Shown here one piece after another: positions 1 to 10,725 of a DNA stretch of 64,000 nt. Each line of letters begins with the position of its first letter. Position 1 is the stretch's first letter. The notes beneath the pieces were generated by a model. The model had not been told where the DNA came from and searched no databases. It was given only the letters and a program-made list of their open reading frames with translations. Made by a program: the position numbers and the translations under genes. Source of the stretch: Homalodisca vitripennis (Eukaryota; Arthropoda; Insecta; Hemiptera; Cicadellidae); assembly GCF_021130785.1 (NCBI RefSeq), contig NC_060210.1, positions 183,612,001 through 183,676,000 on the forward strand, given 5' to 3'.

Positions 1-613
1 TACTTATAATTTTCGAACAATAGTATAAAAAATTATCCATTATTATAGTGCAAATAATTTAGAATAGGGATCGAAATTGAAAATTAGTTATTTGAAAAAT
101 ATTTGAAACTAAATTCTTCAAGTTGCATATGCTTCTTGAATAGAATATGAAATGATGGTGTGTAGTGTTTAAGATATACATTCCTTCTTGAAAGTATGTC
201 AACTAGAATAGACTTTAATATTCAGAGAAATTTACAAAACCTGTCCCTACATACAATAGAAATTCTACAGTTTTGTTTATAATAATTAATCACCGAATTC
301 GAAAGCTTAGAGTATTATCTTGATTGATCATTTCAAGAAGCAATGATAATACCTCTTCACTTAGATTATACTATATGTTGTATTGTGTGTCTGTGATGTC
401 GAAATTATCTAAAAAGATTATTTTGAGCTTCTTCATCACAGACCTTTTTTGGTTCTTTTGAAAAGAACATAACACCAGATTCCAGGATTCAAGTCTGTGA
501 CCGCGTCAGATTCCAGACGTTGCTCTGAGAGGAAGGTGAATTGAAGCTAAATCCAACATTCATATTATATAATTTATAATATTCTTATAAAGAAATATGT
601 CTCTGTAGAGCAA

Positions 614-811
614 TCACAATTCTATTAACAATAACCGTATCGTATACATGGTAGAAGTACGCCACACCTCATGTCGTAATAGGTTTCGCCTAGGTTGCAT
701 GCAACATTTCATATCTATAACTTTAGTAATTTCAATATCGAGATTTGCAGCAGAAAGATGGGCAGACAGACAATCATAAAAATAGAAGTTGACACGAAAA
801 TGATGTATCAT
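614..811 (+). repeat. Dispersed repeat family A, copy 1 (gacagaca-containing)
   Basis: The segment contains a run reading roughly 'gcatgcaacatttcatatc', then 'atatcgagatttgcagc', then 'gggcagacagacaatcat'. The same order of blocks recurs at 41.83-42.0 kb on this strand and, in more decayed or reverse-complement form, near 20.1, 32.75, 49.4 and 55.4-56.0 kb. Insect and other arthropod genomes often carry repeats ending in such a 'cgagatat...cagacagacaga' motif, but I cannot name a family. An antisense 65-codon frame across this segment is best explained by the repeat and not by a gene. Confidence 0.55.
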
Positions 812-3800
812 AGAACTCTTATATAAATGAAATTTAATGCAAATTTTTAAGTGTATATATTAATTATTTCTTAATTCATATTAATTTTTTTCGTAAAAAT
901 AAGTTTAAAACTTTATCAATAGTAATTTTTTTTGATGTGTTGGGATAGTTAGGCTGCATGTGGTAATATGTCAGATGTTTGAATCTATTACAAACTGATT
1001 AGGTGTATAATTTTCTTAACTAATTAGATTTATTCCCGTATGTTTTCATTCCCACCTTTGTTATCCATAACCACAATTTTATTACACATAATGAGAGTTG
1101 CAATTGTAAAACATCAATGTTAAAATGCATCAATATATACACACTCATTACATTATTGCAGTCCTTAAATTGCAGTAGTAGAATCAAACTTACACTATTG
1201 TGTGGTTTAGTATAATTACCATAACAGTAGCGAATGCAGTAATTGAATTTCCGTACTTACAGCACACAGTTTTATGATGAACAGTGGTTTCAGTATTACT
1301 TTTAAGTACTCAATAGTATTATACTACTTGATTAAATATTCAACAGGTTGTACCCTATTTGAAATTGTGAATCATAAATAAAGTATTTAGTCTGCTTTTT
1401 CAGTAAAGTAAATATATTGCAGCATTGAATGGAGTTCTGGTAAATGATGTATTACTGATAAATTGATATGTGTATAACACAGCATTTTAATTTCAAGTTG
1501 TAAACAATGGTTCATTTTTTATTTATTGTTTGGAAATATTATTTTGAGGAGAGCCACCCTAAAGATCACTTAATTCCAAATAAATTATACTTAAAATGTT
1601 TTAAATCTTCTTTGTTTCTTTTTTAAGTTTTAATTTTTTTCTAAGTAAATTTCCTTTTAATTTTAATTTGTATTAGTATTACATTTGGTGACTAATAAAT
1701 TTTTTTCCCATTTAATAATGATTAGAGATGAAGATGTTTGGAGAAAATAACCTGACTTGTAGCGCCGCCTATTACTACATCAGAGCAGTGGATATATTTT
1801 TGTTACCTTTATGTGCCTTATTCATTAGATCAATCCAATCTACCTTTACCTACTACGTACTCTTAATCCACGCTATCTTATGAAAGCCTTTGAGAGAAAC
1901 TTCACACTTAAACTTGAAAAAGATACTTCATCTTCCATGTTGAGTGTCGTCTTGACTATTAAGAGGAATCGAAAACTTTGTACTTCATCCTGTCTCTTTA
2001 CTTCATGATAGATGGCACATTTTCTCCTACAGCGACGTTATTAGCAATCAGAGCGCGCACTAAAAATATTCCTTGCTATTCCATAGCTAAAAGTATTTAT
2101 TTCAAAGCCAAAACTACATGCTTATTACCATTATGGATAATTGCAGTTTTTTAAATTCAACTAAACCTTTTTATCTACGTTAAAGTTAGTATTTGACAAT
2201 TAAAGGTTTCAGATTTTTTAAATTATTGTATAAAGCTCATTAATACAAATATTTAATTACACTACATTATAAAATATTGCACTTTCTTTTTTAGATAAAT
2301 AATTAACTAATCATTTTCCAACAATTCATGTCAAAATAAGTATATTATACCAAAACATTTTTTACCCGCTTAAGTCGAAGCATCACAACAAACATGTGAG
2401 CCAGCTATCACTAAATAGGCATGAAAAAAACACAAATTAATAAAATTAATCAAAGAGTAAAGGGCACGATGAATCCGCTCTAAAAAACTAACCACTGATA
2501 ACTGAGCAAGAGCCTATAGTCACGGTAGAATCAATGGCGGCTAATCAGGGAATGGGGGTTGGGCTTTTTGTGGATTTAATCTCCGTGAACTTCTAAAAAC
2601 CCATGGATAAAACGAATTTATTTATTTTATTATTATTTTTGTATTTAGTGAGTTATTAGTGGTTGCTTAATTACCTCAGAAATATTTCTTTCTGTATTTT
2701 ATAGTAGAGATTCTAATAACTGTGTCCTTCTTACTGATTGCGTGTCTAGAAATATTGTGCATGGAGTTGATACACACATTGCTGACTTATGTGTGTAACA
2801 ACGCTTTAGTAAAATGTGTTTATTTTAACGTAAACTGTAGTTGTTTTAAGTTAGTTATCAACTTCAAGAAGAGGTCTGATTGCAGGATCTCAAAACGTAG
2901 TGTTACTGAATTTATGTTTTTCTCAACAATCAAACATTTCCGAAAAATTCCTGTTGCATTCTGCAATAATCTTTATGCATTCTGCGATAAATTATGTATA
3001 AGACATAAACATTATTACACGGTCATATACTGACCGAAATTAGATTGGGGCCACCGTCTAATACATTTGGATAAATAAATTAATAGTGCCATATAAACAG
3101 GTTAAGCTAAAAGTCGTTTTTGATACCTTATTTTATATTAAGCATTAGGTTTATTCAACCATTATTATTGATTTGATGAAGATGCGTTTAATAAGCAGAA
3201 TTTATAAAAAGAAGCACACCTGGAAGGTGGCGAAAGAAATAGTCAAAGACCAATTGATTGAGTCTACTGAACTGTGCTTTGAAAGAGGGACTCATTTACT
3301 CGCTGGCACTTCACAAGTTTCAAGTCGTCTCTTCCTTTGTACATTTTAAATTATTCTTGATAAACTCCAATATCCTTCTATTTCCACTTCAAATCTGTAT
3401 CTGTGTATATACGAATACTTAAGATAAATTTGTAATAAAAAAATACCAAAATTGACTTTATGACTTAATTTTTATTCTTGCTATCCGTCTTTTTCTGAAG
3501 AAACATTTTCATATTCAAATATTACATATTTAACTTTTATTTATTACAAAATTATATATTTGTTCAAAGCACTAGGCAAATTGTTGACTGAAAGTAGACC
3601 TCGACATAAGCTAAGTGAGAAGAAGGAAATATCTTGGTGCAAGTATCAAAGGGACTTTGCCCTGGTAAAAATGCACTCACCTACATAATGTACCAAATTC
3701 TGTAATGTAAGCTATCAAGCCTATTTTAGAGGCCTAACTGCAAGTATACACTTAATGAAATCTAAGTTGTAACGAAATATTGAACAATGTTTTACGGACT

Positions 3801-5081
3801 AAAAATAACTTTGTAAGTCTCCTTACATTAAAAGTATGTGTACGTGATATCACCATTCACTAAAACAGAGGAGCTTTAGGAAGAGTAAAAGTTTTAGAAA
3901 CGTGATGTTGTCCTGCAGGGATATACTTTGTAGTAGAGCTTCAGCACATGTACAGGTTATTTTTGGAGGCCAAACAGAGTTTTGAAGGCAAAAGAGCTAA
4001 TGAATTGCTTAGAAACACCATTGGACTTCAAACGACCGGTCCCGTTGCGTCCCGTTGCTAGAGGTGTGTGGGCCACCGCATTCTGCAAGAGAGATGTGGT
4101 AGACCAACGAACCGATGAGACGGATATATCTCGAGACAGAATATTGCTTTGCGTCGCTTTCAGTGTGCAGCCGACCATAGTGACCTGTGAAAGTAATAAG
4201 TTCATCCTGTCGATTCATTAGTTAAATCAAACAGTTAAACACCTTATCGCTTTTTGGTCAATTATTCGCATTCTCATTTTTACTTATCTACGCATAGCTA
4301 TAAAAATGGTTTGCTATGTTTTATTTTTTAAACCAACTTTGCTGAGGTAATACACGTATACAATCACTATTGATACTCGTATGCAATCTATAAGGATACA
4401 CTTATTCAATGTAATAACATGACCCAACGAGTTGCGACGAGGTCATAGCGGCGACTAAGTCCTGAGAGTGATCATTACCTTTTACATAGATAATGAATAT
4501 TGGGTTTTCCTAATGAAAGTATTTTTTTTTCCTAATTTTTCTTGGAAATGAGGAAAAATAAAGGAATTGGAAACTGTTTAAAGTTTGACTATAAAAACAA
4601 TCTGATCGATAAAGATGTTTGTGATTTCTATTCTTGCTTAGGGTCCCTGTCTGGTTTTTCGGTTTTCTTAGTACACAAAGAATTTTTACAAACTGTAAGG
4701 GTTTTTTAACCTTGCATTTAATTATGTTAATATGCATAATATCAGTGCTTCAAATGATATTTAGTTAATTAGAGATATTTCAGATTTCTAGTAGTGTTCA
4801 TAAATGTTGCCTATTGATAAAACTGTCACATTTATTAGTATTTTTAGTACCTACTATAATCCGCCCATAATAAATTGTAAATATAGATGACGACGCAATA
4901 ACATGTAATTTACTGTATTATAAGATTAACTCGTGTAACTTGACTTTTTAAGTTATAAATGGACCACAACGAAAAGTTTTACTTAACTTGAGAATACAAA
5001 CCTGGAAAAATGTTCAGATAAAATGAAAAAAAATTACAGTCCATAGTAATGTATTTTTAAGGTGTCGGAGAGACAATTGCA
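812..5081. other. AT-rich tract without recognisable genes
   Basis: I see no supported gene here. A frame at 2722-3033 (about 100 codons, first codon GTG) has no recognisable motif. A somewhat GC-richer patch at about 3985-4220 opens on both strands with unrelated translations, the pattern expected of a noncoding GC-richer relic. A patch at 1755-2055 contains 'tagcgccgcctattac' and later 'gatagatggcac', which may be transposon debris. Confidence 0.5.
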
Positions 5082-5290
5082 GCTGTGAGGTTGATGAACA
5101 GAGGTTAAAGTTCAAAGCCAAGTCCCGAGGCACCGCCGAGACAATAACTCAGACGTGTGTAGGTTTGGAGTGTCAGGAGGAAATTTGTATTTACATCCGT
5201 CACTTTAATAATACGTAAAGCGATGTTTTGCAGTCCTGTGTAACGTGGGTGTGATAACCTGTTCTGCCTCCACTCTCGGAGAACGTTTGG
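5082..5290 (+). repeat. Dispersed repeat family B, copy 1
   Basis: This stretch aligns by eye with the reverse complement of 53482-53640. Shared blocks include 'gaggttaaagttcaa', 'caccgccgagacaataa' and, further on, 'gatgttttgcagtcctg' followed by 'gtgtgataacctg'. Spacing between blocks differs by some tens of bases, so the copies carry indels. It is more GC-rich than its flanks. No coding capacity is visible, and the element class is unknown. Confidence 0.6.
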
Positions 5291-5511
5291 AGTAGGTCAA
5301 CATTTGTAGTAGGACGTTTTACTTTTATATTAATACATTGTTTAAAATAGTTTGAGATGCATGTAAAGGAGGATAGGAGGCTTTATTCATTTTCAGAGTT
5401 TTAAATTTTTATTTTTAATATACCTCTTTTACTTATTATTTCTGCATAAATGTAACCTTTAATAGTGGTTATATTTTATTCATACAAAATGTATGAATGC
5501 ATCATTCATTA

Positions 5512-5600
5512 GCAAAATGAAATGAAAAATATCTTTATTAAAAATACGAAGTTAGGGCTTTTAAGCCCTCTATACCACCCAACCTCATATCGTATAAAAA
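5512..5600 (-). mobile_element. Probable 3' end of a non-LTR retroelement, antisense
   Basis: Read on the minus strand, the segment runs through an AGGGCTT-(2 nt)-AAGCCCT hairpin, then 'aacttcgtatttttaataaa' with an AATAAA signal, then an 'atttttcatttcatttt' tail. A hairpin, a polyadenylation-like signal and a low-complexity tail in that order resemble the 3' end of non-LTR retrotransposons seen in insects. No coding part remains upstream on that strand. This is an inference from layout only. Confidence 0.35.
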
Positions 5601-7155
5601 TAATTTAAAATAGTCTGTTACAATTGCGGTAAATGATGAACTTATACTTTAAACAGAAAATAAAAATTGCTTAAATTATATAAAAGTAAATAAACTTAGA
5701 GTATAAATGTACATATTTAAATGTATTCTTAAAAAATGTAAAACTTAAAATACAAAAGAAAAAGTTTAGATATTAAATACAAGAAAATTCGAAATGCAGA
5801 ATAAAGAGCAAAAAAATTTGAATAGAAGGATCAAAAACATGTCCCGGGATATTTTAAAATTCTAAACACTTCTAGTATTCATGTTTTATGTCAATGTTTG
5901 AGTTACAGCAAACAAAAGTAGACACTTTAGCTGAAGTTTGTCAAAGACTAACACATGCAAACATCATAGACTAAAAGTAGTGGACAAGAGCATGAATTAG
6001 TCGCTATTTGACTGAAGTATGTTTCCGAGAGCTACATGAGTATATAATTCTTTTGTTCGGGGCAACAATACAAACTCAACTTTAGTACTGTAAGTGAATT
6101 TAAAAGGCCGAAGGTAGACATTTTCAGACCGAAATAGGCTTCTTATCAAACTTGTGTGTAGGCTTGCTATATATTTTCCTCATCAGAACTACTTGACAAA
6201 CTCAACTAATGCACTTGAATTGTCTTAGAGTGGAAGTATATGGCAATAGCTGGAATTGGATGCTTTTTGATTGAAGTAATTTTTGGAAAACTAAGTATTT
6301 GTATTTTCTTGTTTGGGCCCATATGGTAAACTCAGCCCGTTATAAATATAACCAGAAATGCTCATACACGGGTTAAACCTGTTTTAAGATTCGTTACCTT
6401 AAACTCTGCTTCTCTTAAGCATTGAAACTAAAATCATATATAACTAATGAATGCTTACTTTTGTTTGAAAATGTTTTTAAGGGTCTATCATATTACATCA
6501 AAAATATTTTTAAAGTGGTCTATTTTGTAATTTGCATGAGAAACTGCGGTTATAACATACAATTGAAGAAATTTTGATTACATGTTATACATTATATACC
6601 AGTGTACCAGAATAACGCTGAGAGTTTTCACTTCTAGGAATACTTGATGAGCCAATGAGGCTAACAACGAAAAGTAATTTACTGGCACCCATAATAGCTG
6701 TCTGGATCCGAGGTTTAATTAAGTTAAAATATTCCACACATTGCAATAAAAAAAGGGAAACAGTTTACCGCTTGGATTTGTGCCTGACTGTAGAGCAGGA
6801 GAGGCCCATTGGCCACATTAATCAAGACAGTCGCGTTTGTAACACCCAGAATTCCTATCTGGTCCACTTTCTCTCCAAACATTTATTTCGTAATCAGGCT
6901 CTTTTTTAAATACTGAAGGCTGATCACATATTTTCCTCTAGTATAGCTTTTTTAATAATTGAATAAAAGCAAATTGATACAGTAGACATTTATTTTGTTC
7001 TTTTTGCAACGTGAGAATGACATGTTGAAATTTTATTTAACGGTTATCGATACTTAATTTCAATCTGGGCTATTAAATACTTAAATATTAATGATTTGAA
7101 TGGATGATAGGATTTTGAACATTAACTATTGTTATGTGTTACGTAAAATACAAAG
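5601..7155. other. AT-rich tract, nothing recognised
   Basis: No coding region, tandem repeat or RNA gene is evident. A plus-strand frame at 6655-6909 (84 codons) shows no motif and is most likely chance. Confidence 0.5.
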
Positions 7156-7159
7156 GAAA

Positions 7160-7330
7160 ACTACGTTTCGAGGATTGAAATCTATATTTTTCTTTATTTG
7201 TCAAAAATTTTAATGAAAACATTTATGTCGTGCTCTTGGTGCTGAGAAGTGAAATCACTTGGTTTAACCAGTTAATTTATTACCTTAACACTTGAAAAAG
7301 GGGGTAGATTTCATACCCAGAAACCTAGTA
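7160..7330. repeat. Weak foldback related to the 46.2 kb element
   Basis: The left arm begins 'gtttcgaggattgaaatct' near 7166. The right arm near 7292-7325, read in reverse complement, gives 'gtttctgggtatgaaatct' followed by a pyrimidine-rich block, as in the left arm. The left arm also matches the start of the 46.25 kb foldback ('gtttcgaggattggaatct') and a solo piece at 11838. Arm identity is modest, so this is an old copy. Confidence 0.4.
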
Positions 7331-8001
7331 GAATGCTGATATTCATTTAACCATTGAAAATAAAATGAAACACATTATATACAAAACTGTAACAAATATA
7401 ATTAAATGTTAAAAAATTCTTTTTATATATTCTTTTTTCCTTTATACAATTAATGGGTTAATTAATCTGTTTATACTCTATGAGTTACCATTTTATGAGA
7501 TACTCAAGATGAATAAGTGGTTTTCTTGAAATACTATTGTGATTTTCATAAAACGCTTTAATTAATGCCAATAAATGAATATGAAAATAACACGCTCTAT
7601 TATGACGTTTGTAATATCAACTACGTATCACGACATATCACTGTATATCACATGTATCATTATTTAAAGTTCATTATGTTAATATAACCTACATTCACCT
7701 ATGTAATTTTCTCTCCCTGATTTGTATATTGTTCGCTAGGTATCGCACAAGGATATATAGTCAAACCTCAAAGTCCTTCAAAATATATACGGGGTTTACA
7801 TAAGGTACAGAATATGGAACATCTTATCACTGACTTACAAATTAGTTGCTTTTTAGTATGTGTCCATATTATTTATTTTTATTATAGCTAGCTTTCAGTT
7901 CTAACGGCCATCTTGGGATTTTATAATATCCCACACATTATGAATGAATTTCTATGTGTGCTATGGAATTCTAACTCAAACATATTCAAGCATTTTCTAT
8001 T

Positions 8002-8818
8002 GTGCACCAGAACGGACAGTCTGCCACAAATAAAGTCGACGAGCTGATGCTCATGGCAGAAGAGCTGCGTCCTGATATATTTGTTGTTTCTGAGCATGGC
8101 TTTACGGCTGATACTGTTGCGATGTTCAGAATCAATAACTACTAATTGGCTAGCGTTTATAACTGAACTAACTACAAAGGGGGTGGCGTGGCAATCTTTG
8201 TCAGATATCGACTAAGTTATCAGCCATTAAAAGTGGATTATAGTAGTGATCTAAACTTTGAAGTGGCTGAGGTAAAACTTGATCAAAAATCCATTGGAAA
8301 AATCACAGTAATTGGCTTATATAGATCTCCAAATGGGTGCAGCACCACATTTTTTGACAACTTTGAAACACTGCTAAATTTCATTCATTCAAAATTATTG
8401 AAGTTCATAATCATAGGTGACTTCAAAATCGACTTTCTGGACTGCGCTAACCCCCTGGCCCAGCGGCTTCGCGATATCTTATCTTCTTTCGGTTTAACAT
8501 GGTCCGTGAACTCACCAACATGAGTCTCTGCCGCGTCGAGTACGGCCATCGACAACGTCATCACATACATCCCAGACGTTTCGGTCTCTGTTCTGAACGC
8601 GGCCATCTTGGATCACTTCGCCCAGGAAGCCATAATAACCCACCCAAACCAAAATTTGACCCTCCCTGCGTGAAAATAAAACGAGATTTAAAGTCTGCAA
8701 ACGTTGATCTTTTCAACAATTGTCTCATGAAGGAGTCGTGGTCATTCCTGGATTCTTTCGATCAAGTGGAGGAAGCCTTCAATGCATTTTTAAAGCGAGT
8801 AACTTCAAAGGAGAAGTG
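8002..8818 (+). pseudogene. AP-endonuclease domain relic of non-LTR element
   Basis: This is the remains of the apurinic-like endonuclease that nicks target DNA for target-primed reverse transcription. Reading from 8002, the frame contains 'RPDIFVVSEHGF', 'GGGVAIFVR', 'IGLYRSPN' (read here as VIGLYRSPNG), 'IIIGDFKIDF' and 'STAIDNVIT', matching the usual order of endonuclease motifs; in family members the GDFN block is typical, here GDFK. In-frame stops occur near 8143, 8161 and 8521; the last is TGA where CGA would fit, a CpG-type decay. The frame then shifts near 8640 into the 8499-8819 frame, which carries the linker between endonuclease and RT. The 5' end, including the first catalytic residues, is missing. 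Confidence 0.8.
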
Positions 8819-9791
8819 ATACCTGGATTACTCAGGATATTCTCAAATCAAGAGAAAGGCTCAAGTTTTATCATTCGATATATGTAGGGACCGAAAACGA
8901 ACAATTCAAAACTTTTTTTCGAAATTTCAAGCAAAATTATCGAAAAGAAATAAGGATGGCCAAGGCAGTGAGGTGGAGGTGGCCCGTATCATGCGGGATT
9001 TGAGACCGAAAAATCCAGTGACACCAATGGCATGTCTGTGTGGTTGCTCAGGGGTTGCTTCAAATGCCTCTTGACTCCAATCACCCGACTGATCAATCTT
9101 TCATTTGCTCAAGGCGTATTCCCGTCGGCATTAAATATTGCCAAAGTTCAATTTTCAAAAAGGACGATGCTTTCATTCCAAGCAACTATCGTCAAATTTC
9201 TATACTGCCATTTTTAGCAAAATTTTTGAAAAAGCTTTTCTCAAACAATTTGAACAATTTCTTGATCGATACGAGGTTCTATATCTCGAACAATTAGGGT
9301 TCAAGAAAAAAGTCGACAATCGATGTTGTAACGGATCTCATTTACAGTGTTGTCGAGGGCCTAGAGAGGCGAGAGCACGTGCTAAGCATATTCCTCGACC
9401 TCATGCAACACTGTTGTACCAGTTGTTGTCAAGTGGTATTCTGGGACTGCCGCACGATTGGATCTCGTCTTATTTGAAAGATAGAGAGCAGTGCGTGCAG
9501 ATTGCGAGTGTCTTGTCAGGCAAAGTTAAAATGCCCTACGGTGTCCCACAGGGATCAATATTAGGGCCAGTCCTTTTTCTAATTTACGTCAACAGACTGA
9601 ATTCTGCAATCCAGAATGGAAAATTGATTCAATATGCTGACGACACGACTCTCTGCATCAGATCAAAATCAAAAAACGAACTTGAAATGGAGTCATTAAT
9701 TGAATTGAATTCATGCATCGAAATTTCTCCAGAATCAATCAAGGTTTTGATACATACAAGAATCGTATTGCATTGTATGTATTTACTTTGA
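8819..9791 (+). pseudogene. Reverse transcriptase domain relic of non-LTR element
   Basis: This is the remains of the reverse transcriptase that copies the element's own RNA. The coding thread jumps through all three frames: the linker ('SRERLKFYHS'), 'LLTPITRLINLSFAQGVFP' (about 9069-9125), 'FKKDDAFIPSNYRQISILPF' (about 9155), 'KAFLKQFEQFLDRYEVL' (about 9227), a short block near 9325, then an open thread to 9791 with 'GLPHDWISSYL', 'YGVPQGSILGPVLFLIYVN' and the catalytic 'YADDTTL'. The segment that normally carries motif A (the first catalytic Asp, in a KAFD-like block) is missing near 9400: 'FLDL' is followed almost directly by 'HATLL'. The thumb and C-terminus are also lost after about 9725. 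The enzyme cannot be active. Confidence 0.85.
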
Positions 9792-9895
9792 CCAACATCA
9801 TTTATCTGATGTACTTATGTACTGTATATAGTTACGTTGACGCATGCAATGCAATATTGTAATTTTTCACACAATAAATAATATTATTATCCTTA
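9792..9895 (+). other. 3' UTR and tail of the non-LTR relic
   Basis: A noncoding stretch follows the RT thread and ends in 'aataaataatattattatcc'. AATAAA followed by a short AT-rich tail suits the 3' end of a jockey-type element. The exact insertion boundary cannot be fixed, as no target-site duplication is visible because the 5' end is undefined. Confidence 0.5.
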
Positions 9896-10124
9896 CTTAT
9901 CCTAAACTCAGTTTCTTCCATTATTAATCACTCCTACATATCGTGCTATGGAAATTTCACTACGAAAAATGGTTTTTTCACTTGGTATTGTTGAACTTGA
10001 GCTACAACTTACCTTACAATTTAATATTCATCTATTAATTTACACCAAATTCCACTCGATGGATAATTTTGGAACTTATTATTAAAAACACATCAAATAA
10101 CTAAGCATTCGTAATAGACAGGAC

Positions 10125-10725
10125 TCGTGATCCTGCAGGCATATAAATAATGTAGTCTTAAGTGGAGGTACGGAAGTCTATACAATCCCCGGAGACTGTA
10201 TACTATTTGCATACACACTGTTATTTAGGGAGCTCACATATTAAATCATGAACTATAGAATAAGACTTCCCCCACGAGGGTTTATATCTTCCAGTTGAAC
10301 CAACACTGGGTACAGCAAATACCAATGTGTCACTTAAATCTGGGCAACCTTACGGACATCCAGGAGCGGAACATCACTAACTGCAAATGTCGAGATTCTG
10401 GAGCGCAAGGATAATTCGATAGGTCTAGTCTACTGGGAGAGATAACTATTGGAGATGGTGGGTTTGTTCTATAAGAATCAAAGATTCTTGCCTTCCTAGA
10501 CATAAGGATGTGCCAAGCCCTGCCTGCTTTCACCGGAGAGGCTGTTCAGAGCTGGATGCTTCTTTTTCCGAGAGGACATGACTTGAGATTAGTGCCCTAA
10601 GCTTTTGCTTATGAATGTTTACAGGAGGCGGCCCTTCCCCCAAACTTACCCATCTAGAATATACTGCCATTCCGGAAGCAGCGCAAAGGTCCTTATAGGC
10701 CTAGATGAAATTCTCTAAGATACTT
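10125..10725. other. GC-enriched island of unknown origin
   Basis: Base composition rises clearly above the flanks between about 10.13 and 10.72 kb. No long frame exists; the best is 67 codons on the minus strand (10330-10533) without a motif I recognise. Short-range translation on the plus strand also shows stops every few dozen codons. It may be a decayed transposon interior or old pseudogene. I could not assign it. Confidence 0.4.

Larger units (their letters stand above)
8002..9895 (+). mobile_element. Degenerate jockey/CR1-type non-LTR retrotransposon
   Basis: The element runs from a 5'-truncated endonuclease region through a broken reverse transcriptase to a short 3' region ending in 'caataaataatattattatcc', a plausible polyadenylation signal plus simple tail. 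Order and motifs (endonuclease, then RT with 'GVPQGS' and 'YADD') fit jockey-superfamily elements of insects. It has no LTRs, has several frameshifts and in-frame stops, and lacks ORF1. The 5' boundary is uncertain, since coding similarity becomes readable only from about 8002. It is noticeably more GC-rich than its flanks, as expected for a former coding element. Confidence 0.85.

Noticed and set aside
2722..3033. 103-codon frame on the plus strand
   Set aside because: Begins at GTG, has no recognisable domain and lies in AT-rich DNA, where a frame of this length can occur by chance; no splice context supports it.
3957..4221. Three overlapping frames on both strands near 4.0-4.2 kb
   Set aside because: Mutually exclusive frames in a GC-richer patch with no shared motif; most likely absence of stops by composition.
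10330..10533. 67-codon minus frame in the 10.1-10.7 kb island
   Set aside because: No domain recognised and the frame does not extend either way; reported only as an unassigned island.
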